A stretch of 64,000 nt of DNA from Moritella sp. 24 (GCF_018219155.1 NZ_CP056123.1:4473505-4537504); one strand, 5' to 3'; shown: positions 10,636-22,825, counted from the stretch's first letter. The notes: generated from the letters alone by a model not told the origin. Numbers and translations: made by a program.

Positions 10636-11844
10636 TTACTTAGTTGCTAAAGCTTTAATACGGCTAGACAACGAATATAAGCGGATGAAACCTTCCGCAT
10701 GACTTTGGTCATAAACATTATCATCACCAAATGTAGCAAACTCTTCACTATAAAGACTGTTTGGTGATTTTTTCTGTACTGCTTGTACCGAACCTTTATA
10801 CATCTTAACGATTACTTCACCGTTCATCTCTTCTGCTAATGTACCAGCAGCGGCAAGCAATGATGCACATAGTGGTGTAAACCAACGACCGTCATAAACA
10901 AGATGAGAAAATTCAGCAGCAACAGTTTGCTTCCATTTACGCGTCGTTTTATCTAACACTAACTCTTCGATACCACGTAATGCTTCAACCATTACCGTTC
11001 CACCTGGAGTTTCGTAACAACCACGTGATTTCATACCTACTAAACGGTTTTCTACAATATCAACACGACCTACACCATGTGCAGCGGCTTTTTCGTTTAG
11101 ATACATCAACGTTTGGTAAGGAGACATTGCTTCACCGTTAACTGCAGTGATCTCACCTTTAACAACTGATAATGTCAAAAATTCAGGTTCATTTGGTGCG
11201 TCGATTGGATCGACAGTCATAGTCCAAACTTGTTTTGTTGGTTGGTTCCACGGATCTTCTAACTCGCCACCTTCATGAGAAATGTGCCAAGCATTTGCGT
11301 CACGACTATAAATTTTAGTCGCAGATGCAGCCGTTGGAATATCACGCTCAGCTAAGTATTCAAGTAGCGATTCACGACTTGTTAAGTCCCAGATACGCCA
11401 AGGTGCAATAACCGTTAGCTCTGGAGCAAGGGCTGCAAAGCAAGATTCAAAACGAATTTGATCATTACCTTTACCTGTACAACCATGACAAAGTGCATCA
11501 GCACCAACTTTACGCGCCACTTCAACTTGCGCTTTCGCAATGATTGGACGTGCCATCGATGTACCTAATAGATAAGTACCTTCATAAACAGCGCCTGTTT
11601 TAAGCGTTGGGTAAATGTAGTTAGCAACAAGCTCATCTTTAAGATCAACCACGTAACACTCAGATGCACCTGACGCTAATGCTTTGGCTTCAATACCTTC
11701 CAGCTCTTCAGCACCCTGACCTACATCGGCAACAAACGCAACAATTTCGCAATTGTCATAGTTTTCTTGTAACCAAGGTAAAATAACTGAAGTATCTAGA
11801 CCTCCAGAATACGCTACTACTACTTTCTTAACTGTTTGTGTCAT
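10636..11844 (-). CDS. argG: Argininosuccinate synthase
   Basis: Joins citrulline and aspartate using ATP to give argininosuccinate. The 402-residue protein has the PP-loop AYSGGLDTS close to the N terminus and the later [15 protein letters not shown] segment. This is the shorter, widespread form rather than the 447-residue E. coli form. The second of two nearby ATG codons (11842-11844) was chosen because an AAGGA lies 8-9 nt before it; the first ATG is too close to it. It lies 19 nt after argF and 84 nt before argHA. Confidence 0.95.
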   Translation of the reverse strand: MTQTVKKVVVAYSGGLDTSVILPWLQENYDNCEIVAFVADVGQGAEELEGIEAKALASGASECYVVDLKDELVANYIYPTLKTGAVYEGTYLLGTSMARPIIAKAQVEVARKVGADALCHGCTGKGNDQIRFESCFAALAPELTVIAPWRIWDLTSRESLLEYLAERDIPTAASATKIYSRDANAWHISHEGGELEDPWNQPTKQVWTMTVDPIDAPNEPEFLTLSVVKGEITAVNGEAMSPYQTLMYLNEKAAAHGVGRVDIVENRLVGMKSRGCYETPGGTVMVEALRGIEELVLDKTTRKWKQTVAAEFSHLVYDGRWFTPLCASLLAAAGTLAEEMNGEVIVKMYKGSVQAVQKKSPNSLYSEEFATFGDDNVYDQSHAEGFIRLYSLSSRIKALATK

Positions 11845-11863
11845 TTTCATTTTCCTTAATATG

Positions 11864-12769
11864 TTACTTCAGCAATGTCAGTAAAACTGCATTTTGGGCA
11901 TGCATTCTATTTTCGGCTTGATCAAAGATCAGCGACTGTTCGCCATCCATCACTTCCGATGTTATCTCTAACTCACGATGAGCCGGCTGACAATGCAATA
12001 CATGTTTGATTCCTGTGCGTATCAACAACTCTTGGTTAATCTGATACGGCATGTATTTTTCTTTTACTTGAGCCAATGGCGTATCATCACCCATTGATAC
12101 CCAAGTATCACCATAAATAACATCATAATCAACTATGTCATCAAGGTTATCTGTTACATTTATCTTACCACCACTTATTTCAGCTAACTCCATAGCCTGC
12201 TTAACAATTTGAGCGTCAGGACTACAACCTCTTGGAGATACAGCGGTGACTTCTGCGCCTAAGATAGCGCCAGTCAGCATAAGTGAATGAGTCACGTTAT
12301 TACCTTCACCAACGTAAGCTAATTTTACTTTCGAAACATCTTCATAGTGTTCCGAAATCGTTAAGAAATCAGCTAATGCCTGACAAGGATGGTATAAATC
12401 ACATAAAGAGTTAACGACTGGCACTGAACCATGTTCAACTAAACCTTCAAGGGTCTTATGGTTCATCACACGAGCAACGATAGCGTCAGCCCAACGTGAA
12501 ATGTTCGCAGCAAAGTCCTTTACCGTTTCACGTTCACCAATCGCACCGTTTTGTGAATCAAGGTAAACCGCATGCCCACCTAACTTATGAATACCAATAT
12601 CAAATGTTACGCGTGTTCGTAGTGACTGTTTTTCATAAATGGTAACGATACTTTTACCCGCTAAAGCCTGTGAATAATCCGCTGGATTTGCTTTCACTTT
12701 TTTAGCCAGTGCTAATAAGTCAAGGATCTGTTGTTTACTTAAATCTTTAACTGATAATAAATTTTCCAT
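11864..12769 (-). CDS. argF: Ornithine carbamoyltransferase
   Basis: Transfers the carbamoyl group to ornithine to form citrulline. The 301-residue protein has the carbamoyl-phosphate motif SLRTR (54-58, usually STRTR), [17 protein letters not shown] and the C-terminal region HCQPAHRE. The catalytic cysteine and histidine are present, but the canonical HCLP motif reads HCQP. It resembles the short OTCase class seen in Pseudomonas and Shewanella. Start ATG has GGAG 7 nt upstream. The neighbouring argB and argG support the role. Confidence 0.93.
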   Translation of the reverse strand: MENLLSVKDLSKQQILDLLALAKKVKANPADYSQALAGKSIVTIYEKQSLRTRVTFDIGIHKLGGHAVYLDSQNGAIGERETVKDFAANISRWADAIVARVMNHKTLEGLVEHGSVPVVNSLCDLYHPCQALADFLTISEHYEDVSKVKLAYVGEGNNVTHSLMLTGAILGAEVTAVSPRGCSPDAQIVKQAMELAEISGGKINVTDNLDDIVDYDVIYGDTWVSMGDDTPLAQVKEKYMPYQINQELLIRTGIKHVLHCQPAHRELEITSEVMDGEQSLIFDQAENRMHAQNAVLLTLLK

Positions 12770-12795
12770 GATCGAACTCCGTTAACTGATCAATA

Positions 12796-13572
12796 TTAGC
12801 TAGAAACTTTCGTTCCCTCTACTTCACCATTTAATAATGCCACTAACCGCTCTGGCACTTTCCAACTCGCTAATTTAATATCGCGATTTAGGGATGCTGC
12901 TGCTTTTAATGCCGCTTTCACTTTCACTTCCATACCGCCATTAATCACACCCGCAGAAATAAGTTCATTAGCATAACTGCTATTCATTTCTGGAATTAAC
13001 TGCATGTCAGCATCTAAAATACCAGCTACATCTGACAACATGACAAGATCTGCATCCAATGTCTCACAAATTGCCGTTGCAGCTTGATCCGCATTTACAT
13101 TTAATAACTGTCCTTGTGCATCAATACCAATAGAACTAATGATAGGTAAGAAGCTACCGTTCAGTAATGCTGTTAATAATGCTGGGTCACCCGCTTCACA
13201 TTCACCAACAGCACCAAGACCAGCTGTCGATTGTGTGACAGTTGAAATGCCACCATCAGCGAGGCTCAGACCAACAACATTAAAACCAAGCTTTATGCCT
13301 TGTGCCATTAATACTTTATTTGCAGTACCCGCTAATGCACCCGTGATATAACCAATGTCACTCTCAGGTGTAATACGTAAACCGTTTTTCTTTTCACTCA
13401 CAATATTCATCTTTGCTAATAAATCATCAACAAAGCAACCACCGCCATGAACAAGAATAAGTGGACGCGATACTGTTGACTTATAGTCACTCAATGCCGT
13501 AAATAATTGTGCTAGCGCCGCTTCGTTTTCAAGTAATGCGCCGCCAAGCTTTAATACTAAAGGTGTTGTCAT
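12796..13572 (-). CDS. argB: N-acetylglutamate kinase
   Basis: Phosphorylates N-acetylglutamate, the second step of the pathway. The 258-residue amino-acid-kinase-fold protein has LKLGGALLENE at the N terminus, the VHGGGCFVDDLL loop, and NVNADQAATAI and SDVAGILD in the C-terminal half. Length equals E. coli ArgB. The ATG at 13570-13572 was preferred over one two codons upstream because AGGG lies 8 nt before it. It begins 10 nt after the argC stop. Confidence 0.95.
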   Translation of the reverse strand: MTTPLVLKLGGALLENEAALAQLFTALSDYKSTVSRPLILVHGGGCFVDDLLAKMNIVSEKKNGLRITPESDIGYITGALAGTANKVLMAQGIKLGFNVVGLSLADGGISTVTQSTAGLGAVGECEAGDPALLTALLNGSFLPIISSIGIDAQGQLLNVNADQAATAICETLDADLVMLSDVAGILDADMQLIPEMNSSYANELISAGVINGGMEVKVKAALKAAASLNRDIKLASWKVPERLVALLNGEVEGTKVSS

Positions 13573-13582
13573 GTTCATATCC

Positions 13583-14593
13583 CTATACTAATGACGTTGT
13601 CATGGCAAAACCAAAACGGATATTAATACACTGCATTGCTTGTGCTGCTGCGCCCTTTAATAAGTTATCAATCGCAGACACAACAATAAGGTCTTGTCCT
13701 TGCTGCTGCCATGCTAAATCACAATACGCAGTTTTCTCTACAGCTTGAATACTTGGCCAGCCACTTGGTAACAACCGCACCATAGGTTGATCTTGATATG
13801 CATCTTGATACGCCGCTGTCACTTGTTCAGGTGTTACACCCGCAGCCAGTTTGACGTTAATCGTTGCCAAGATACCACGCTTAAAACAGCCTAAATGAGG
13901 TGTAAAGATAACTTCATGACCTAAATGCGTGCTGATTTCTGGTTGATGACGGTGATTGAATACCGCATAAGGTGCATGGCTCACTTCGCAAAATGCTGAA
14001 CCTAATGCTGCTTTACGACCAGCGCCACTCACGCCACTGACAGCGTTGATAATTGGTTTTTGGTTTTCAGCAATAAGGTTATGTTGTGCAAGCGGCTTTA
14101 ATGCAGACAATGAGGCAGTTGGGTAACAACCCGGTACCGCAATTAAATTAGCTTCAGCAATATCGGCACTCGCCCATTCAGCCAAACCATACACAGCACT
14201 CTTCAATTCTTTATTAAAGCTATGCTTAAATCCGTAATATTGTTCATAAAAAGCAGGGTCATTCACTCTAAATGCACCCGACAAATCAAATACCACAGCA
14301 TCCTGCGCTAAAAACTCAGCGGCAATGTCATGACTTACTTCATGTGCAGTTGCTAACACGACAATATCAACGTCATGACAAATGTTTTTAATATTACTTG
14401 CAGCTAACGGTTCAATCGTTTGATCAACGACACCTAATAAATGACCATATAAAGAAGAAAATGACTTTCCTGCATCTAAACTGTTTTCTGAAACATACAG
14501 ACCAGATAATTCTAGCTCTGGATGTTTCGTTATGTAATGGGCTAGTTCAGCACCGGTATACCCGGTAGCACCGACTAAAATTGTTTTTAACAT
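13583..14593 (-). CDS. argC: N-acetyl-gamma-glutamyl-phosphate reductase
   Basis: NADPH-dependent reduction of N-acetylglutamyl phosphate, third step of arginine synthesis. The 336-residue protein has the Rossmann motif [10 protein letters not shown] at residues 8-17 and the active-site cysteine in VPGCYPTA. First gene of argCBFG-argHA, divergent from argE, with a 242-bp shared control region that includes an ArgR-like inverted repeat. Confidence 0.96.
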   Translation of the reverse strand: MLKTILVGATGYTGAELAHYITKHPELELSGLYVSENSLDAGKSFSSLYGHLLGVVDQTIEPLAASNIKNICHDVDIVVLATAHEVSHDIAAEFLAQDAVVFDLSGAFRVNDPAFYEQYYGFKHSFNKELKSAVYGLAEWASADIAEANLIAVPGCYPTASLSALKPLAQHNLIAENQKPIINAVSGVSGAGRKAALGSAFCEVSHAPYAVFNHRHQPEISTHLGHEVIFTPHLGCFKRGILATINVKLAAGVTPEQVTAAYQDAYQDQPMVRLLPSGWPSIQAVEKTAYCDLAWQQQGQDLIVVSAIDNLLKGAAAQAMQCINIRFGFAMTTSLV

Positions 14594-14785
14594 GTTTGAC
14601 TTCCGTGTTTGCTAAATTGTAAAACGATGGGCAATTTAGCCCTTTCCGATTGCACTCACCTAATCAAATTAAGTGACATCAATGCATTTTAAATACTGTC
14701 TCGTCGAAACCATGAAAAACGATTCATTATCTAACCCATACGTTGTAAAGTAAGGATGATTCAAGAATAAAACAGATTACATTTT

Positions 14786-14804
14786 TATGCAACTTTAATG
14801 CATA
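14786..14804. promoter_or_regulatory. Candidate ArgR operator between argC and argE
   Basis: A perfect inverted repeat, TATGCA-N7-TGCATA, lies 31 bp before the argE ATG. It resembles an ARG box in size and AT-rich centre, but its half-site is ATGCA rather than the E. coli TGAAT. A weaker relative (ATGCAT with ATAC) lies at about 14681-14695. Repression by ArgR of a divergent argE-argC region is established in E. coli; here it is inferred. Confidence 0.45.
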
Positions 14805-14835
14805 AAAAAACAAGAACTCATTACAGGAACGTAAT

Positions 14836-15984
14836 ATGCAACTACCTCAATTTACCGAACTTTATAAATCACTGATCCTGACACCATCAATCAGCTCGCT
14901 TGAAAAAGAGTTAGATATTAGTAACAAACCCGTAATTGAGCTACTTGCAGGCTGGTTTGCTGAACTTGGTTTTAGCATTAATATCACTAGCGTACCTGAA
15001 ACCAATGGTAAATTTAATCTAGTCGCAACCTATGGCCAAGGAGACGGGGGATTATTACTGGCAGGGCACACAGATACAGTCCCTTTTGATGAAGGTTTAT
15101 GGACCAAAGATCCGTTTCAATTAACCGAAAAAGACAATAAATGGTATGGCTTAGGCACGATTGATATGAAAGGTTTTTTTGCCTTTGTATTAGAAGCGTG
15201 TAAAAACATTGATTTAACAAAGTTAGATAAACCGTTACGTATTCTCGCAACTGCGGATGAAGAAACGACAATGGCAGGTGCTAGAGCGATTGCAGCAGCG
15301 CAGAGTTTTCGCCCTGACTATGCCGTTATTGGCGAGCCGACAGGTATGGTTCCGGTATTTATGCATAAAGGACATATGTCAGAAGCAATACGAATTACAG
15401 GACGTAGTGGCCACTCTTCAGATCCGGCTAACGGCATCAATGCCATTGAAATAATGCATCAAGTAACAGGGCAGTTATTAAAGCTACAGCGTAAATTAAA
15501 AGAACAATACGCCTGCGATCACTTTGTTATTCCACAACCAACACTTAATTTTGGTCATGTGCATGGTGGCGATAGCCCAAATCGAATCTGCGGAAGCTGT
15601 GAATTACACATCGACATGCGTCCGATTCCAGGTGTCAGCCCCGACGAACTGTTCATGCTATTGAATCAAGCACTGTTACCGATTCTAAAACAATGGCCAG
15701 GCGCTGTTGATGTTTATCATCTGCATGAACCCATTCCAGCTTATGCCTGTGATACAGACTCAGCATTAATCAAATTGGCAGAAAAGCTCACAGGCGAAAG
15801 CGTTATTCCTGTGAATTACTGTACTGAAGCACCTTTTATTCAACAACTTGGCTGTGACACCATTGTGATGGGCCCCGGAAGTATTAATCAAGCCCATCAA
15901 CCTGATGAGTATTTAGACCTATCCGAAGTTAAACCCACACAGGAGATTATTCAAAAATTAATAGAGCAAGCATGTAAAAACTAA
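14836..15984 (+). CDS. argE: Acetylornithine deacetylase
   Basis: Removes the acetyl group from N-acetylornithine to give ornithine. The 382-residue M20-family metallopeptidase has the zinc-ligand motifs GHTDTVP (H78, D80), GTIDMKG (D110) and ADEETTMAG (E142, E143). CAGGAACGTAATATG gives a Shine-Dalgarno. It is divergent from argCBFGHA. A linear pathway with ArgE would fit with a stand-alone ArgA-like domain on ArgH. Confidence 0.95.
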   Translation: MQLPQFTELYKSLILTPSISSLEKELDISNKPVIELLAGWFAELGFSINITSVPETNGKFNLVATYGQGDGGLLLAGHTDTVPFDEGLWTKDPFQLTEKDNKWYGLGTIDMKGFFAFVLEACKNIDLTKLDKPLRILATADEETTMAGARAIAAAQSFRPDYAVIGEPTGMVPVFMHKGHMSEAIRITGRSGHSSDPANGINAIEIMHQVTGQLLKLQRKLKEQYACDHFVIPQPTLNFGHVHGGDSPNRICGSCELHIDMRPIPGVSPDELFMLLNQALLPILKQWPGAVDVYHLHEPIPAYACDTDSALIKLAEKLTGESVIPVNYCTEAPFIQQLGCDTIVMGPGSINQAHQPDEYLDLSEVKPTQEIIQKLIEQACKN

Positions 15985-16141
15985 CTGAGAATTATCGATA
16001 TGTAGTAAAATTACACCTGATATCACAATTAATGGCATTATTTGCACGATTTAATTGACGAATGTCACTAAATATAGTTATTTTACATACATAACGATAA
16101 TAGTTGTTGCCGTATTACATCACTGAATTAAAGGATTATGT

Positions 16142-18772
16142 ATGTCAGATAAATATGCAGCGTTACGAAGTAATGTCGGCTTATTGGGCCAAGTACTAGG
16201 GAATACAATCAAGGATCATCTTGGAGAAGAGTTCTTAGATAAGATTGAAACCATTCGCCAACTAGCTAAATCATCTCGTGCGGGTAGCGATAAAGACCGT
16301 GCAGAATTACTCACCGTACTACGTAGTCTCTCTGATGATGAGCTATTACCAGTAGCGCGTGCGTTTAGCCAATTCTTAAATCTTGCAAATATCGCAGAGC
16401 AGTTCCACACAACATCACGTAATTGTGCAGAGAACACCTGTGTGCCAGATTCTATCGATGAATTATTTGCCAAGCTAAATAACTCAGAGATCAGCAAAGC
16501 AGACGTATTATCTGCAATACAAAATCTAAATATCGATTTAGTACTGACTGCGCATCCGACCGAAATTACACGTCGAACACTGATTCACAAACATGGTGCA
16601 ATTAATAAATGCCTAAGCCAGTTAGAACTAACTGAACTAAGCAGCAACGAGCGCGATGTATTCATGACGCGTATTGAGCAGCTAGTATCCCAAGCTTGGC
16701 ATACCAATGAGATCAGAACTGTACGCCCTACTCCAGTCGATGAAGCCAAATGGGGCTTTGCGGTTGTCGAAAATTCATTATGGGATGCGGTACCAAATTT
16801 CTTACGCAGTCTTGATAAACGCTTACAAGACCGTTTAGATTATCAGTTACCTATCGATGCTGCGCCAGTTAAGTTTACGTCTTGGATGGGTGGAGACCGT
16901 GACGGTAACCCATTTGTAACGTCGACAGTAACTGAAGAAGTAATGCTAACAAGTCGCTGGATGGCAATTCACTTATTCTTGAAAGATGTAAAACATCTAA
17001 CAAGTGAATTATCCATGAACGATTGCGACGACACATTACGTGCTTTAGTCGGTGAAAGTCATGAACCATACCGTGTATTACTAAAACCATTACGCAGCGA
17101 ACTAACAGAAACATTAGCAAACCTAACTGCACAATTAAAAGGTGAGCAAACTGAAAGTCGTGACATCATCACGACAACAGAACAACTACGCCAACCGTTA
17201 TTAGCTTGTTATAACTCACTACACGCTTGTGGTATGGGTGTGATTGCTAAAGGTGCATTATTAGATACAATTCGCCGCGTTGAATGTTTCGGTGTTAGCT
17301 TAGTAAAACTTGATATTCGCCAAGACAGTGATCGTCACACAGACGTGATAGCAGAAGTAACTCGCTATCTTGGTCTGGGTGATTATGCGCAATGGAGCGA
17401 ACAAGACAAACAAGCGTTCCTATTACAAGAGCTAAATAATAAACGCCCATTGATTCCACTTTGCTGGCAACCGTCGGCAGATGTAAAAGAAGTACTTGAT
17501 ACTTGCCGCACTGTCGCAAAACAAGATCCGGAAGCATTAGGGATTTACATCATCTCAATGGCACGTAAAGCCTCAGATGTATTAGCTGTGCAACTGCTAT
17601 TAAAAGAGACAGGCTGCCCATTCCGTTTACCTGTAGCGCCTTTATTCGAGACCTTAGATGATCTGAATAATGCAGGAACAGTAACAGCAAGTTTACTTGC
17701 GATTGATTGGTATAAAAACTACATCAATGGCCATCAATACATCATGATCGGTTATTCTGATTCGGCTAAAGATGCCGGTGTAATTGCGGCATCATGGGCA
17801 CAATATCGTTCTCAAGAAGCCTTAGTTAATATCTGCGAAGAAGAAGAAATCAAACTAACGTTATTCCATGGTCGTGGCGGTAGCATCGGTCGTGGTGGTG
17901 CACCTGCACATGCCGCGTTATTATCGCAGCCTCCAGGTTCACTGAAAGGTGGATTACGTGTAACAGAACAAGGTGAAATGATCCGCTTTAAGTTTGGTCT
18001 TGCAGATGTAGCAGAACAAAGCTTAAACCTCTACACCAGCGCTATTCTAGAAGCGAACTTATTACCGCCGCCAGCACCAGAACAAGCTTGGCGTGACGCA
18101 ATGGATCAAATGTCTGCGGATTCATGTGAAGAATACCGTTCATATATCCAAGGCCATGAGAAGTTCGTTCCTTACTTCCGTTCTGCTACACCAGAACTAG
18201 AATTAGGTAAACTACCATTAGGCAGTCGTCCAGCAAAACGTAAACCAAACGGTGGCGTAGAAAGCTTACGTGCTATCCCTTGGATCTTTGCGTGGACTCA
18301 AAACCGCTTAATGCTACCAGCTTGGTTAGGTTGTACTGCTGCGTTTAAAAACATGCTTGAGTCAGGTCAGCGTGAAACACTGCAAGAAATGCAACAACAA
18401 TGGCCGTTCTTTAATACCCGTTTAGAAATGTTCGAAATGGTATTTTTGAAAGCAGATGCATGGTTAGCTGAATATTATGACCAATGCCTCGTTACTGAAG
18501 ACTTATGGCATTTAGGTAAAGAACTACGCGCAAGTTTAGCCCTCGCAACAGAGCTAATTGTCAGTTTAACACCTGAAACTCAGCTATTGGATGCTCAACC
18601 TTGGAGCAAAAAATCAATCGAACTACGTAACCCGTATACCGATCCTCTTAACATTCTACAAGCAGAGCTGTTAAGCCGTGCGCGTAGCAGTGAAGAAGTG
18701 AATCCGGATATCGAGCAAGCCTTAATGGTGAGTATCGCAGGTGTTGCTGCTGGTATGCGTAACACAGGTTAA
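16142..18772 (+). CDS. ppc: Phosphoenolpyruvate carboxylase
   Basis: Carboxylates phosphoenolpyruvate to oxaloacetate to refill the citrate cycle. The 876-residue protein has the catalytic [11 protein letters not shown] (H138), [20 protein letters not shown] and the glycine-rich loop [12 protein letters not shown]; it ends in the typical MRNTG. Length matches the bacterial enzyme. The ATG follows AAAGGATT. It lies alone with a terminator behind it. Confidence 0.97.
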   Translation: MSDKYAALRSNVGLLGQVLGNTIKDHLGEEFLDKIETIRQLAKSSRAGSDKDRAELLTVLRSLSDDELLPVARAFSQFLNLANIAEQFHTTSRNCAENTCVPDSIDELFAKLNNSEISKADVLSAIQNLNIDLVLTAHPTEITRRTLIHKHGAINKCLSQLELTELSSNERDVFMTRIEQLVSQAWHTNEIRTVRPTPVDEAKWGFAVVENSLWDAVPNFLRSLDKRLQDRLDYQLPIDAAPVKFTSWMGGDRDGNPFVTSTVTEEVMLTSRWMAIHLFLKDVKHLTSELSMNDCDDTLRALVGESHEPYRVLLKPLRSELTETLANLTAQLKGEQTESRDIITTTEQLRQPLLACYNSLHACGMGVIAKGALLDTIRRVECFGVSLVKLDIRQDSDRHTDVIAEVTRYLGLGDYAQWSEQDKQAFLLQELNNKRPLIPLCWQPSADVKEVLDTCRTVAKQDPEALGIYIISMARKASDVLAVQLLLKETGCPFRLPVAPLFETLDDLNNAGTVTASLLAIDWYKNYINGHQYIMIGYSDSAKDAGVIAASWAQYRSQEALVNICEEEEIKLTLFHGRGGSIGRGGAPAHAALLSQPPGSLKGGLRVTEQGEMIRFKFGLADVAEQSLNLYTSAILEANLLPPPAPEQAWRDAMDQMSADSCEEYRSYIQGHEKFVPYFRSATPELELGKLPLGSRPAKRKPNGGVESLRAIPWIFAWTQNRLMLPAWLGCTAAFKNMLESGQRETLQEMQQQWPFFNTRLEMFEMVFLKADAWLAEYYDQCLVTEDLWHLGKELRASLALATELIVSLTPETQLLDAQPWSKKSIELRNPYTDPLNILQAELLSRARSSEEVNPDIEQALMVSIAGVAAGMRNTG

Positions 18773-18811
18773 CTTTTAGCTTCGTTAGTTATCAGCTAAT
18801 GAGTAGATAAT

Positions 18812-18839
18812 AAAATGCCGACATCATGTCGGCATTTTT
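18812..18839. terminator. Bidirectional terminator between ppc and metF
   Basis: ATGCCGACA and TGTCGGCAT form a 9-bp GC-rich stem with T-runs on the plus strand and A-rich sequence before it. It lies between the convergent ppc and metF and could serve both. Confidence 0.85.
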
Positions 18840-18878
18840 GATTCTGAAATACTTGTCGTAACGAATTATACGTCGATA

Positions 18879-19769
<891 letters not shown>

Positions 19770-19780
19770 TTATTCCCTTA

Positions 19781-19812
19781 AGATGTTTAGACGTCCATAG
19801 CTCTGTACGTCT
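19781..19812. promoter_or_regulatory. MetJ operator: four tandem MET boxes
   Basis: Four 8-bp units lie end to end: AGATGTTT, AGACGTCC, ATAGCTCT, GTACGTCT. They match the MetJ consensus AGACGTCT at 5, 7, 5 and 6 of 8 positions. The array lies between the metF promoter and start codon, covering the likely transcription start. Confidence 0.8.
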
Positions 19813-19814
19813 TA

Positions 19815-19843
19815 ATAATCACAACTTTACCTAATAAAGTCAA
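19815..19843 (-). promoter_or_regulatory. Promoter of metF
   Basis: Minus-strand -35 TTGACT (19838-19843) and -10 GATTAT (19815-19820) are separated by 17 bp, directly upstream of the MET boxes. Confidence 0.6.
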
Positions 19844-19897
19844 CGCACATAATTCATCTTAAACATGAATTATGTGCATACTGACTAAATCGATAAA

Positions 19898-22321
19898 TTA
19901 ACGAGAAAATAATTTACACAATTGGAATAGATCAGACTGGATTGCCCCAGCTGTCACGTCTTTACCAGCACCTGGACCTTGAATGACTAATGGGTTATGG
20001 CGATACCAATGACTGTTTATAGAAAAGATATTATCGCAAGGTAATAGGTTTGCAAATGGGTGAGTAGGCTCTAAGAACTCCAAGCCAACTTGAGCACCGG
20101 CTTTATGACTGAATCTCGCCACATAACGCAATACCAACCCTTGTTTTTTAGCCTTGTTAAACATGCGTAATATTTTGGCGTCTAAATCTTCACAATGCTC
20201 TAAAAACTCATCCACCTTAAAACTCATTAACTCTTCAGATACCAATGACTCTAGCTTTATATCACTCAACTCCATCTCATAACCGGCTTCACGGCTCAAG
20301 ATAAGCAATTTACGTTGTACATCTTTTCCTGATAAGTCTTCACGCGGATCTGGCTCAGTTAAACCTTGTTGCCACGCCTGCTCCACTAACTGCGAAAACC
20401 CAACCTCACCATCATATTGCTGGAATAACCAAGACAGGGTACCGGAGAAAATACCGCTTACGGCAGTAACCTGATCGCCACTATACTGTAGCATATCCAT
20501 TGATGATTGAATCGGCAGGCCAGCACCAACCGTTGCGTTATATAACCAATGACATTCATTATCAGAAAAACTTTGCTGAACACGGTTATAAAACTCGCTC
20601 TTTGCTGCACCAGCAAATTTATTAGCAGAAATAAGGTGGAATCCATGTTGTGCGAATTCAGGGTAATAATAGCTAACGGCTTCACTCGCTGTAATATCAA
20701 TAATCACAAGCTCATCAAACGGATGTAATGCTAAATTAGATAGCAGCTGTTCCCACACAAACGGTTCAGGTTGGAAGGTGTCTAGTACCCTTGTCGCATC
20801 CAGACCGTTAAAATCTAATACCCCGCCTCGCGAACCATAAACACCGCATAAACACAGTTCTACATTTTGTTGTTCAGGCACTTTATGCATTTGTTCTGCG
20901 AACAAGGATAACCAACCGGCGCCGATATTCCCTTTTCCAAATAGCACAACACCAATACGTCGAGGCTGTTTGAATAACGCGGTATGTAACTCTTTCAATA
21001 AAGGCTCTAGCACCACTTGCTGTAACACAGCACAAATGCTTAAGTGGTTCTCACCTGTTTGTACAAATGTTAGATTGTGCTCTGAGATTAATTGATAGAA
21101 TTGATGTGATTGTAAGGCATTATCCGTGACACCCGATCCGACCAACGCCACCATGCAAAAACCACTCACATGCTCAATTGTCACGGCACTGGTTGTTTGT
21201 TGCTTATATTCTTGTAATGCAGCCAGTGCAAACTCAACAATTTCAGCGGTATAACCTAATCGAACCCGATTATCTGTCGGGCGACGTTTAATACAGATAG
21301 GTGATAGCTGTTGCTGTGCTAACAGTATAATTAACTGATTATATTCTTGTTGGTAATCAGACTCAGCACTAAACTCCACATCCACTAAGTGGAGATCATC
21401 AATCGAAGTGACAATTTTCGCGCCTTTACCTTTTGGTAAACGACGGTGAATCTGAGTTGACCCTTCATCAGGAGTGTAGCTGCAACGTAACTGTACATGC
21501 TGCCGACTCTCAACAACAGGTTGTAATGTACGAGCATGCAATACCGGAGAGCCTAAACGCGCTAGCTCAGCTGCTTCATCAAGTGACAGTTTGGTTTGTA
21601 GTTCAGCATCTTTTACGCGACGAGGATCAGCACTAAATACGCCTGCAACATCACTCCAAATCGTCGTTTGATGTGCATCGACTAATGCTGCCAATAATGT
21701 TGCAGAGTAATCAGAACCATTCCGACCTAACGTCACTGTACGCTGTTGTCTATCACCAGCAATAAAACCAGTCACAACAACTCGCCCGGTTAAACTCTCT
21801 AAACAATGAGTGAGCTTCTGTCGAGATAAGGTTTCATCAACAATTGGCTGTGCCGCTAATTCAGTAGTCAAAAATAAGCGGGAGTCTAAGTCATCGGCTG
21901 GCAATTCAGCTTGATTTAATAATGCCGCTAATAAACGTGCAGACCACACTTCACCATGGGCAAGAATTTGATTTTTAGCATATCGATCAAGACTTGTTTC
22001 TAATAGATGACCAATGGTATGAATATCATCTTGTAGTGCAGCGATGAGCTGTTCGCACAATTCATCACTTAACAATTCTTTAATCAGTTTTTTTTGGTAC
22101 TCGCACGTCGCAATAAGGCGATCAGATGCAGCTTGATCACCATCTTCAGCCAATTGTAATAACTCCAACAATTGATTCGTGGTCTTGCCAGCGGCAGAAA
22201 CAACAATAAGATCGCGAGCGTTGGTGTGCTGACTAATAATCGTCAACACGCGACGATAACAGGTAGCATCAGCTAAACTACTGCCACCAAATTTATGAAT
22301 ACTACGCTTCACTGCGTCCAT
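19898..22321 (-). CDS. metL: Bifunctional aspartate kinase II / homoserine dehydrogenase II
   Basis: Supplies homoserine for methionine synthesis by phosphorylating aspartate and later reducing aspartate semialdehyde. The 807-residue protein has kinase motifs (HKFGGSSLAD at 8-17, LGRNGSDYSATLLA) and, from about residue 460, a homoserine dehydrogenase with the NAD(P) motif GKGNIGAGW and NKFAGA. The MetL type rather than ThrA is suggested by the promoter with MET boxes and the metJ neighbour. metB, its usual upstream partner in enterobacteria and Vibrio, is absent here. GGGAG lies 5 nt before the ATG. Confidence 0.93.
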   Translation of the reverse strand: MDAVKRSIHKFGGSSLADATCYRRVLTIISQHTNARDLIVVSAAGKTTNQLLELLQLAEDGDQAASDRLIATCEYQKKLIKELLSDELCEQLIAALQDDIHTIGHLLETSLDRYAKNQILAHGEVWSARLLAALLNQAELPADDLDSRLFLTTELAAQPIVDETLSRQKLTHCLESLTGRVVVTGFIAGDRQQRTVTLGRNGSDYSATLLAALVDAHQTTIWSDVAGVFSADPRRVKDAELQTKLSLDEAAELARLGSPVLHARTLQPVVESRQHVQLRCSYTPDEGSTQIHRRLPKGKGAKIVTSIDDLHLVDVEFSAESDYQQEYNQLIILLAQQQLSPICIKRRPTDNRVRLGYTAEIVEFALAALQEYKQQTTSAVTIEHVSGFCMVALVGSGVTDNALQSHQFYQLISEHNLTFVQTGENHLSICAVLQQVVLEPLLKELHTALFKQPRRIGVVLFGKGNIGAGWLSLFAEQMHKVPEQQNVELCLCGVYGSRGGVLDFNGLDATRVLDTFQPEPFVWEQLLSNLALHPFDELVIIDITASEAVSYYYPEFAQHGFHLISANKFAGAAKSEFYNRVQQSFSDNECHWLYNATVGAGLPIQSSMDMLQYSGDQVTAVSGIFSGTLSWLFQQYDGEVGFSQLVEQAWQQGLTEPDPREDLSGKDVQRKLLILSREAGYEMELSDIKLESLVSEELMSFKVDEFLEHCEDLDAKILRMFNKAKKQGLVLRYVARFSHKAGAQVGLEFLEPTHPFANLLPCDNIFSINSHWYRHNPLVIQGPGAGKDVTAGAIQSDLFQLCKLFSR

Positions 22322-22369
22322 GCGTTCTCCCAGACTTAATATAGAATTAGTGTATTACCAGTACCTCAA

Positions 22370-22399
22370 AACATACACCATTCGGCTACAAAAGGTCAA
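22370..22399 (-). promoter_or_regulatory. Promoter of metL
   Basis: Minus-strand -35 TTGACC (22394-22399) and -10 TATGTT (22370-22375) with 18 bp between them. The MET boxes abut the upstream edge of the -35. Confidence 0.5.
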
Positions 22400-22400
22400 T

Positions 22401-22416
22401 AGACGTCTAGAGCTCT
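22401..22416. promoter_or_regulatory. MetJ operator: two tandem MET boxes
   Basis: AGACGTCT (exact consensus) is followed directly by AGAGCTCT (6/8). Two adjacent 8-bp boxes are the minimal MetJ operator. It lies between divergent metL and metJ and may control both, including MetJ autoregulation. Confidence 0.8.
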
Positions 22417-22498
22417 TTACATACTGATTGCCAATAATCAAATTCAAAGGTAGACTTATTACTTATTCATTAAATAATAATTTACGCAAAGGTCAAAA

Positions 22499-22825
22499 AT
22501 GACGAAGTGGAATGGCGAGTATATTAGCCCCTATGCCGAGCATGGGAAAAAGAGTGAGCAGGTCAAAAAGATTACTGTTTCAATTCCTTTGAAAGTATTA
22601 AAAGTACTAACAGATGAAAGAACTCGCCGTCAGATTAATAATCAACGTCATGCGACTAACAGTGAATTGTTATGTGAAGCATTTTTACATGCTTATACAG
22701 GTCAACCATTACCTGAAGATGAAGATTTAACGAAAGACAAGCCAGATAGTATCCCTGCAGAAGCGAAAGCACAGATGCTTGCACTCGGTATCAATATTGA
22801 TGATTATTTAGAATCAGATGATTAA
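22499..22825 (+). CDS. metJ: Methionine repressor MetJ
   Basis: Ribbon-helix-helix repressor that binds MET boxes with S-adenosylmethionine as corepressor. The 108-residue protein has [20 protein letters not shown], the DNA-reading beta strand, and [16 protein letters not shown], almost identical to E. coli MetJ. It differs mainly in a slightly longer acidic C terminus. Divergent from metL, with two MET boxes between. Confidence 0.97.
   Translation: MTKWNGEYISPYAEHGKKSEQVKKITVSIPLKVLKVLTDERTRRQINNQRHATNSELLCEAFLHAYTGQPLPEDEDLTKDKPDSIPAEAKAQMLALGINIDDYLESDD

Noticed and set aside
16055-16083. TTGACG-N17-TTATTT upstream of ppc as a promoter
   Set aside because: The -10 matches the consensus poorly, so it was not listed as a feature.
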